From contig DAOOVW010000048.1 in the NCBI GenBank assembly GCA_035370465.1, positions 1 to 11,707 on the forward strand: a stretch of 11,707 nucleotides of DNA, written 5' to 3'. The notes under the pieces are model-generated. The model did no database searches. It was not told where the DNA came from and saw only the letters and a program-made list of their open reading frames with translations. A program made the position numbers and the translations under genes. Origin of the DNA: a bacterium (GTDB lineage Bacteria > Ratteibacteria > UBA8468 > B48-G9 > JAFGKM01). This document shows positions 5,891 to 11,707 of the stretch, piece after piece (positions within the stretch are counted from its first letter, which is position 1; the number at the start of each line of letters is the position of its first letter).

Positions 5891-7723
5891 TCAATATGCT
5901 TTTTCTATCCATACAACCATTTTTGATTTTCCTCTATTTGCCCAGAGAAAATAAGGAATTGCTTTAAATCTTTCTTTTTTATAAATAAGTTCTGGATAGA
6001 ACTTTTCATTTTCATAAATTGGCAATTTGGTGGTTTCTAAATTCATTATTTCTCCATAAATTATTGGTACCCAATCAAAAAATCCTTTTTCAAATTTTTC
6101 ATTTAATTTTTGTTTTTTTATTTTAGAAGAAAAAAGAGATATTTTAGGATTATCAATACTTTCTAAACAATAAACAATAGGACCTTTTTTAATAGCAATA
6201 CAATTTTTTGTGCTTTCTATTTCAGGATGAGAAATATAAAAAGAAGGAGAAATATCAAAATTTATAATAATTTTATTTTCTCCTTTCCATATTTTTTTTA
6301 TTTCATAATATCCTGGATTAGGAGAAAATTCATCTTTACCATCTTTTATTTTTGTCTTTTTACTCCACGATGGGATTCTTAGGAAAATTGAAAATTGTTT
6401 TTCTTTATCTAATGCAATATCTATTTCAACTTTTCCCTCAAAAGGATATTTTGTTTTCTGAATTATCTTTACTTTTTCACCTGAAAAAAGAGAAATTTCA
6501 CTTATTCCTTCTCCATAAAGATTTATATATATTCCTTTTTCATTTATAGAATAGAAATATCCAGGTAGAGAAGCAATCATCCTTTGAATATTTGGTGGAC
6601 AACAAGTAGTACCATACCATTGTTTTCTCTCGTAATTTCCCCTTGAAGCAAGTGGATTTACATAAAAATATTTTTCTCCATCAAATGAAATACCTGAAAG
6701 AAAACCGTTATAAAGTGTTGTTTCAAAAATATCAAAATATTTGCTTTCAGGAAATAAAAGGAACATCCTGTATTGCCACATCATTGAAGCAATAGAAGCA
6801 CAACTTTCGCAATAACTTCTTAAATTTGGTAGTTCATAAGGATACCCAAAGGTTTCTCCATCATATCTTGAACCAACTCCACCTGTTATATAAATTTTTC
6901 TTTCAGATAAGTCATTCCATAATTTTAAAAGTGTTTCTTTGTATTTTTTATCTCCTGTTTCAGAATAATAATCAGTTGCTCCACAAGATAAATAAAGCAT
7001 TCTTACTGCATGACCTTCAAGTTCTTTAAATTTTATAAAAGGTATATTTGGTAATCCCCAATATTCTGGATTTTCTACTTCAAGAAAAAATTTCGCCATT
7101 TCTAAGTACTTTTTTTCTTTTGTAGTTCTATAAAGTTCAACAAATGCCATTTCAACTTCAGGATGTCCATCTGTTTTTTCTAATTTCCCTTTTCCAAATT
7201 CTTTACAAATATAGTCAGCCCATTTTATAGCAATATTTAAGAAGTTATCTTTCCCTGAACTTCTAAAATGGGCAATTGCTGATTGTATTAAATGCCCGCC
7301 ACAATACAATTCATGAGAAAATTTTAAATTATCAAATTTTTTTGTTGTTAAATACGCATTTGTGTTCAAGTATCCTGATTTTTCCTGGGATTTTCCAATA
7401 ATTTTTATTAAATATTCTAATAATTTTTCATTTTCCTTGTTATAAGTATTTTGTAAATCAAAAGAAACACCTTCAATCCATTTATAAAGGTCTGAATCAG
7501 TTGCAAGTCGTTTTGTTATTTCACCACTTTTTTCACCAGAAACAATTCGGAAATTATTTACTGTACCGTATTTTTCAAAATTTTTGTATAAAGAAGGAAT
7601 ACTTACTTTTCTGTTAATCTCCATTCTTTTTCCAAGGAAACCAGATAATTTTACATTTTTAATTGCAACAGGAAAAACATTACATTTTGAATTTTCTGTT
7701 GGTTCAATAATTTTTTCTTTCAT
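5891..7723 (-). CDS. Glycoside hydrolase family 127, beta-L-arabinofuranosidase
   Basis: GH127 enzymes release beta-L-arabinofuranose, for example from plant hydroxyproline-linked arabino-oligosaccharides, using a zinc-bound cysteine as nucleophile. The 610-residue length is usual. Residues about 20-420 are the (alpha/alpha)6 barrel and about 420-610 the beta-sandwich part. The zinc site is complete: Glu306 and Cys308 in YCESCASIA, and Cys374-Cys375 in GTTCCPPN. By comparison with HypBA1 the first of the paired cysteines is the nucleophile. No signal peptide is visible, so it probably acts in the cytoplasm on imported sugars. The start follows AGGTGGTGAA at normal spacing, 11 nt after the dehydrogenase stop. 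Members of this large family also act on other sugars, so the substrate is inferred. Confidence 0.9.
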   Translation of the reverse strand: MKEKIIEPTENSKCNVFPVAIKNVKLSGFLGKRMEINRKVSIPSLYKNFEKYGTVNNFRIVSGEKSGEITKRLATDSDLYKWIEGVSFDLQNTYNKENEKLLEYLIKIIGKSQEKSGYLNTNAYLTTKKFDNLKFSHELYCGGHLIQSAIAHFRSSGKDNFLNIAIKWADYICKEFGKGKLEKTDGHPEVEMAFVELYRTTKEKKYLEMAKFFLEVENPEYWGLPNIPFIKFKELEGHAVRMLYLSCGATDYYSETGDKKYKETLLKLWNDLSERKIYITGGVGSRYDGETFGYPYELPNLRSYCESCASIASMMWQYRMFLLFPESKYFDIFETTLYNGFLSGISFDGEKYFYVNPLASRGNYERKQWYGTTCCPPNIQRMIASLPGYFYSINEKGIYINLYGEGISEISLFSGEKVKIIQKTKYPFEGKVEIDIALDKEKQFSIFLRIPSWSKKTKIKDGKDEFSPNPGYYEIKKIWKGENKIIINFDISPSFYISHPEIESTKNCIAIKKGPIVYCLESIDNPKISLFSSKIKKQKLNEKFEKGFFDWVPIIYGEIMNLETTKLPIYENEKFYPELIYKKERFKAIPYFLWANRGKSKMVVWIEKAY

Positions 7724-7734
7724 TTCACCACCTA

Positions 7735-8727
7735 TTAAGCAGTAATATCAAGTTTTTCATAAATTATTTCATTTTCAAGTTTTTCTCCTCTTATAAATCT
7801 TACAACTTCCTCAACAGAAAATTTTCCAAGTTCTTTTAACCCATTTTTTACCAGACCGGCAATATGAGGAGAGATAACAACATTTTTTAATTTTCTTAAA
7901 GGACTGGTTTTATCAAGAGGTTCATTGCATGTTACATCAAGGCAGGCAAAAATTCGCTCTTTTTTAAGTTCTTCAATAAGGGCATTTTCATCAATTATTG
8001 CTCCTCTTGCTGTATTTATAAAAACACTTCCATCTTTCATTTTTTGAAAAAAGTCCTTTCCTATCATACCCTTTGTTTCCTCAGTTAATGGGGCACAAAG
8101 AGCAATTATTTCACACTTTTCTGCTATTTCCAGTAAAGTATTAACTTTTTTCCCTCCTAAATTTTTAATTCTCTCTTCTGACCAATACGGGTCATAAACA
8201 TAAATTTGTTCGCCAAATATCCTTAAAAATCGTAATAAGTTTTTCCCAACATTTGATAAACTTATAATTCCTATATCAGGACCAACAATTTCATCTGTGT
8301 ATTCCATCAATTTCTCATTTTCTCTCCACTTTCCTGTATTTTTTATAAAATCGTTCCACCAGAAAATTTTTTTTACAGAAGTAAGAATATATCCAAGTGC
8401 TGTAATTGCAACAAATTTTCCTAAAACATTTGAACAACTGCTAACTCTTACTCCTTTTTCCATAACTTCTCTTTCAACAATTGATTTAATTGAACCTGCT
8501 GAATGCATAATAAATTTAATGTCAGGAGCAAAACTGAAAATTGAAGAAGTTATTTCAGGAGAATCCCAACTTGTTATAATTATTGTTGCTCCTTTTAAAA
8601 ATTCCTTAAAATTTTCATTACCATTCCATACTTTTACTTCTCCATAATTTTTTAGTTTTTCAATTTCTTCTTTTCCAAAATTCTTTTCAAGTTGTTCAGG
8701 AACAACTAAAATTGCAATTTTTTCCAT
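7735..8727 (-). CDS. D-isomer specific 2-hydroxyacid dehydrogenase with altered NAD loop
   Basis: This 330-residue protein has the phosphoglycerate-dehydrogenase-like fold: split substrate domain (about 1-110 and 300-330) around an NAD domain (about 115-295). The catalytic triad is present: Arg241 in NTARGAIID, Glu269 in CNEPL and His288 in SPHIAG. Asp179 at the end of the second strand of the Rossmann fold favours NAD over NADP. The dinucleotide loop reads SLSNVG (156-161) where the family has GxGxxG, so two glycines are serines. The substrate loop reads HSAGSIK rather than the common GVGxDNID, so I would not call it serine-pathway SerA. It likely reduces or oxidises a small 2-hydroxy or 2-keto acid. 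AAGAGAAAA precedes the ATG, 12 nt after the HPS-RraA stop. Confidence 0.87.
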   Translation of the reverse strand: MEKIAILVVPEQLEKNFGKEEIEKLKNYGEVKVWNGNENFKEFLKGATIIITSWDSPEITSSIFSFAPDIKFIMHSAGSIKSIVEREVMEKGVRVSSCSNVLGKFVAITALGYILTSVKKIFWWNDFIKNTGKWRENEKLMEYTDEIVGPDIGIISLSNVGKNLLRFLRIFGEQIYVYDPYWSEERIKNLGGKKVNTLLEIAEKCEIIALCAPLTEETKGMIGKDFFQKMKDGSVFINTARGAIIDENALIEELKKERIFACLDVTCNEPLDKTSPLRKLKNVVISPHIAGLVKNGLKELGKFSVEEVVRFIRGEKLENEIIYEKLDITA

Positions 8728-8739
8728 TTTTCTCTTATG

Positions 8740-10038
8740 TTATTTTGTTTTTTCCCATCTTAAAAGTTCTGCCACACTACTTAAAGTAGAACCATCTTTA
8801 ATTTCTTTTCTTATCCTATTTTCTCTTTCAAAAACATCCATAGCCCTATTTGTTATTTCTACAACCTTTTCTTCTGGTATTACAACAACCCCATCTATAT
8901 CTCCAACAATCCAATCACCTGGTTTAACAACCTGCCCTCCTATCTTTATTGGAACATTTATTTCTCCAAACCCTTTTGGTTCTCCTGCCTGTGGAGTAAT
9001 ACCAACAGCAAATGAAGGAAAATTCATTTCTATTATTTCTTCTACATCTCTTATATATCCATAAATAACAACTCCTGAAACGCCCTTTACTTTTGCACTA
9101 CTTGTTGCTAATTCTCCCCACACAGCAGGACTAACTCCACCTGCATCAATAACAATAACATCCCCTTTTTCAGAAATATCTATTGCCTCAACTGGTTTTG
9201 CCCAATCACCTGGAAATGTTCTTACTGTTATTGCTTTTCCTGCCATTTTAAATTGCCTACCAAGAACAGGACTGATATCTTTTAACCAGCCACCTCTATG
9301 TAAAGCATCTGAAATATTATCAGTTGAAACTTTAAGTAGAACTTCTCTTATATTTCCTTTTTTTACTCTTTTATAATATAAAGATGGGATTTTTTTTAAT
9401 TTTTTCACTGCTTCTTTCAATTTTTTTACTTCATTTTCTACATTTTCTGACTTAGTTATCGCTCCTCCAACTATAAGGATAGATGCTCCACTTTTTATTG
9501 CATCTGATATATTTTCAGAATTTAGTCCACCTGCAACAGCAACAGGGATTTTTATATTTTTTGCAATATCTTTAACAATATCAAAAGAGATATTCCCTGT
9601 CATTTGTTCATCAATTGGCGTGTGAACTGATATATAATCAACTCCTAATTTTTCAACTTCTTTTGCTCTTTTTAAATTTGCTGATTCTTCCATTAAATCA
9701 ACCATTACTTTTCCCCCATAATTTTCACCTGCACTTACACACTCCTTTATTGTCTGGTCAGAGGCATTCCCAAGAACTACAACAATATCTGCACCTGATT
9801 TAAATGCAATTTCACTTTCAAGTCGTCCAGCATCCATTATTTTCATATCTGCAATTATTTTTTTATTGGGAAATTCCTTTTTTATTTGTCTTATTGCTTC
9901 TACTCCTGTTGATTTAATTAAGGGAGTACCAACTTCTATCCAATCAATGCCTCCTTTAACAACTTCTTGTGCAACTTTTATTGCTCTTTTCAGTTCAGTA
10001 AAATCAAGTGCAACCTGAATTACTGGAAATTTATCCAT
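8740..10038 (-). CDS. Hexulose-6-phosphate synthase / RraA-like aldolase fusion
   Basis: Residues 1-212 match hexulose-6-phosphate synthase of the OMP-decarboxylase superfamily, which joins formaldehyde to ribulose 5-phosphate or splits hexulose 6-phosphate in reverse. Visible signatures are VALDFTE (9-15), EVGTPL (35-40), the catalytic ADMKIMDAG with D64, K66 and D69, SVHTPIDEQ near His139, and phosphate-loop glycines GG170-171 and GG191-192. The reading is HPS rather than 3-keto-gulonate-6-phosphate decarboxylase because of KIMDAG and VHT. Residues about 225-432 are an RraA/HMG-aldolase-like domain: GEL at 308-310, metal/substrate pair Arg330-Asp331 in YGYIRD, and DIDGVVVIP (380-388). Such fusions are known in bacteria and archaea, often annotated as RNase regulators, though aldolase chemistry is more likely. 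No isomerase (HxlB) gene is in view. AGGAGAT precedes the ATG. Confidence 0.9.
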   Translation of the reverse strand: MDKFPVIQVALDFTELKRAIKVAQEVVKGGIDWIEVGTPLIKSTGVEAIRQIKKEFPNKKIIADMKIMDAGRLESEIAFKSGADIVVVLGNASDQTIKECVSAGENYGGKVMVDLMEESANLKRAKEVEKLGVDYISVHTPIDEQMTGNISFDIVKDIAKNIKIPVAVAGGLNSENISDAIKSGASILIVGGAITKSENVENEVKKLKEAVKKLKKIPSLYYKRVKKGNIREVLLKVSTDNISDALHRGGWLKDISPVLGRQFKMAGKAITVRTFPGDWAKPVEAIDISEKGDVIVIDAGGVSPAVWGELATSSAKVKGVSGVVIYGYIRDVEEIIEMNFPSFAVGITPQAGEPKGFGEINVPIKIGGQVVKPGDWIVGDIDGVVVIPEEKVVEITNRAMDVFERENRIRKEIKDGSTLSSVAELLRWEKTK

Positions 10039-10059
10039 TTTTTATCTCCTGTGTTCCTA

Positions 10060-10464
10060 CTATTTTTTCCTTATTTTTTTTGTAATTAATATACAATTGA
10101 AATTATTTTCTCTTTCATATTTTGCTTCATCTACCATTGTTTCAATAATCTGGGGACCAAGGCCATAAATAGCATCTTCTTCGTCAAAATTTTTAAGTGG
10201 GTTAAATGGAGAACCATTTTCTTCAATTTTAACATGAACTTTATTTTCACTTGATACCCATATTACTCTTATGAACTGACCATCATTATATGAGCAGGTT
10301 ATTAAAGTAGAGCATATTTCATCAATAGATAACATTAATTCCCATGTTTTTTTAAACCCGATTTTTTCCTGTGAACACATTCTCTGAACAAAATCAGAAA
10401 TTGCTTCAAGTCCAGCAAATTCTTTTTCTACAATTAAAACAGCAACTCTTTCTTTATTTCCCAT
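10060..10464 (-). CDS. RsbW-like ATPase-fold regulator (HATPase_c_2), degenerate N box
   Basis: This small 134-residue protein has the GHKL ATP-binding fold of anti-sigma-factor serine kinases such as RsbW and SpoIIAB. The N box is SIDEICSTLI (46-55): Glu49 is kept, but the Mg-binding Asn expected at 53 is Thr. The G1 box is EENGSPFNPL (81-90), with Glu82 in place of the usual Asp of DxGxPFDP. The G2 box YGLGPQIIETMVDEAKYER (100-118) is normal. It may bind nucleotide weakly, or act only as a protein-binding switch. No STAS partner or sigma factor is in the window. Its ATG lies inside the end of the glycosyltransferase gene (11-nt overlap), so the two are translationally coupled. The fold call is solid; the partner is unknown. 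Confidence 0.78.
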   Translation of the reverse strand: MGNKERVAVLIVEKEFAGLEAISDFVQRMCSQEKIGFKKTWELMLSIDEICSTLITCSYNDGQFIRVIWVSSENKVHVKIEENGSPFNPLKNFDEEDAIYGLGPQIIETMVDEAKYERENNFNCILITKKIRKK

Positions 10465-11614
10465 TTTTATAATTTAAATAAATTTTTTCTATTTCGTCAA
10501 CCATTTTATCAACTGAAAACATGCTCAAAATTTTTTCTCTCCCAACTTTTCCCATTTTTTCTGCTATTTCAGGGTTTTCTAAAAGAATTTTTATTTTCTC
10601 AGCCAGTTTATTTATATCTTTACTTTTTACTAAAAAGCCAGTCTGTCCATCTATTACAATTTCTTTTGCTCCATCCACATTAAAAGATACAACTGGTTTT
10701 CCACCTGCAAGGGCCTGTGCTACTGCTTTTGGGAGTCCCTCTCTTAAACTTGTATGTACAACAATATCTATTACTGAAACATATTCTGGAATTTTTTCAG
10801 GTGGGACAAGACCTGTAAATATTACTTTTTTTTCAATCCCTTTTTCTTTTGCAATGTTTTTTAATTTTTCTTTCAAGATGCCATCTCCAACAAAAATAAG
10901 TTTTATATTTGAGAAATTGTTAACGAGCATAGAAAAAGCAGAAAGTAAATATTCCTGTCCTTTTAATGGGAATAATCTTCCTATCATTCCAATAACTTTT
11001 TCATCTTTATCAATTCTCAATTTTTTTCTTAAATATTCTCTTTTGTTTTGAACTTCAATATATGGTGTAATAGGAAAACCACTGTAAATGACAGAATATT
11101 GATTTTCTTTTCCTATGCCATTTTTAAGATACCTTTCTTTCATAATTTCTCCAACACATATAAAATGGTCAGTAAATTTTCCTGCTATTTTTTCAGTTAT
11201 TTTGTAAAAAAGATAAGCAAATTTTTTTTGGTTTGGATAAAAAGAGGGCCCATGAATTGTATGAATAACAGTTGTTTTTCTATTTGATAATTTTCCTGCC
11301 ATTCTTCCAAGAACTCCTGCTTTTCCACTATGGGTATGAATTATATCATATTTATTTTTTTTAAGGACTTTAAAAATTTTAATGAAAGCAATTATATCAT
11401 AAAATGGGTTTAAGTTTCTTATAAGTTGAGGAATTATTATTAAATTTATATTTTTATTTCTGACTTCATTTTCTAAGGAACCTTCTGGTCCCTTAGTTTT
11501 TCCACTTACAAGGTCAACATTATATCCTTTTTTTTTAAGCCCTTCTACTGTAAAAATTGTATTTTCCTGCGCTCCGCCAATAACCAATCTTGTAATAATA
11601 TGACATATTTTCAT
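10454..11614 (-). CDS. Glycosyltransferase family 4 (GT-B)
   Basis: This 386-residue protein transfers a sugar from a nucleotide-activated donor to a lipid or glycan acceptor, typically for envelope or exopolysaccharide, on the cytoplasmic membrane face. The N-terminal half has the acceptor-side loop IGGAQENT (12-19), HTHSGKAG (93-100) and IHGPSFYP. The C-terminal half has GMIGRLFPLKG (209-219; Arg213 and Lys218 contact donor phosphates) and REGLPKAVAQALAGGKPVV. In that last motif the GT4 EX7E signature is EX7Q (Glu292, Gln300), a substitution also seen in other EpsD-like GT4 proteins. ITRLVIGGAQENT and GPEGSLE suggest the capsule/exopolysaccharide-type branch. There is no strong ribosome site before the ATG. 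It overlaps the next gene by 11 nt and follows the upstream gene by 26 nt. Donor and acceptor cannot be read from the sequence. Confidence 0.9.
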   Translation of the reverse strand: MKICHIITRLVIGGAQENTIFTVEGLKKKGYNVDLVSGKTKGPEGSLENEVRNKNINLIIIPQLIRNLNPFYDIIAFIKIFKVLKKNKYDIIHTHSGKAGVLGRMAGKLSNRKTTVIHTIHGPSFYPNQKKFAYLFYKITEKIAGKFTDHFICVGEIMKERYLKNGIGKENQYSVIYSGFPITPYIEVQNKREYLRKKLRIDKDEKVIGMIGRLFPLKGQEYLLSAFSMLVNNFSNIKLIFVGDGILKEKLKNIAKEKGIEKKVIFTGLVPPEKIPEYVSVIDIVVHTSLREGLPKAVAQALAGGKPVVSFNVDGAKEIVIDGQTGFLVKSKDINKLAEKIKILLENPEIAEKMGKVGREKILSMFSVDKMVDEIEKIYLNYKNGK

Positions 11615-11640
11615 ATCAGTGCAGTAATTCTCATTAATAT

Positions 11641-11707
11641 TTAGTTAGCAGGTATATTAAGGAGTTTTATAGCATTTTCTCTTGCAACTTTATTGAAAAC
11701 AATTTCT
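11641..11707 (-). CDS. C-terminal tail of an upstream gene, possibly amidohydrolase-like
   Basis: A frame entering from the right edge encodes EIVFNKVARENAIKLLNIPA plus N and stops at 11641-11643. The pattern I-hydrophobic-aromatic-x-x-x-A-x-x-x-A-x-x-L-L-x-I resembles the closing helix of TIM-barrel amidohydrolases of the Amidohydro_2 type (metal-dependent hydrolases and decarboxylases). Twenty-one residues are too few for a firm assignment. It ends 26 nt before the glycosyltransferase start on the same strand, so it probably belongs to the same transcript. Confidence 0.5.
   Translation of the reverse strand, partial: EIVFNKVARENAIKLLNIPAN

Noticed and set aside
8297..8647. Plus-strand open frame of 116 codons
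   Set aside because: It is antisense to the dehydrogenase, whose catalytic residues prove the minus strand is coding.
10521..11051. Plus-strand open frame of 176 codons
   Set aside because: It is the antisense shadow of the glycosyltransferase, with Phe/Ser/Ile-rich nonsense composition.

Overview
The window is a very AT-rich bacterial segment (roughly 30% GC by eye) with A- and T-rich codons throughout. It reads like a genome fragment from an uncultured lineage. The gene content (short GH2 mannosidase, GH127 arabinofuranosidase, HPS-RraA fusion, EF-hand membrane protein, GT4 transferase) suggests a polysaccharide-degrading, anaerobe-type bacterium of the PVC/Omnitrophota sort. That placement is a guess from protein style, not a demonstrated assignment.

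Layout. (1) 1-149: the reading-frame remnant of an IS1595-type transposase. It breaks off where the catalytic glutamate should be and runs into a GC-rich, hairpin-forming stretch. (2) 276-2243, + strand: a compact GH2 beta-mannosidase-like enzyme. (3) About 2244-3780: a 1.5-kb strip with no intact gene. On the minus strand it holds a small frameshifted gene of unknown function, a PIN-domain (VapC-like) toxin gene with two mutually compensating frameshifts, a short overlapping antitoxin-like ORF that also needs a frameshift, a field of about 10-nt direct repeats, and a 40-nt piece of tRNA-Thr(TGT) cut just after the anticodon loop. Together these look like the eroded end of an integrated element. 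(4) 3782-11707, minus strand: a tightly packed gene set, probably one operon. In transcription order it is the tail of an upstream gene (possibly amidohydrolase-like), a GT4 glycosyltransferase, an RsbW-like ATPase-fold protein, a hexulose-6-phosphate synthase/RraA-like fusion, a D-2-hydroxyacid dehydrogenase, a GH127 beta-L-arabinofuranosidase and a 697-residue EF-hand/membrane protein. Gaps are 11-26 nt, with one 11-nt overlap.

How the genes may work together: the two glycosidases release mannose and arabinose from plant-type glycans. The aldolase/dehydrogenase pair would act on small sugar phosphates, aldehydes or hydroxyacids. The GT4, ATPase-fold and EF-hand membrane proteins have no obvious place in that pathway. 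The most notable items are the tRNA-Thr half with its flanking repeats, the decayed toxin-antitoxin pair, the large EF-hand membrane protein, and the HPS-RraA fusion beside a dehydrogenase with an altered nucleotide-binding loop.
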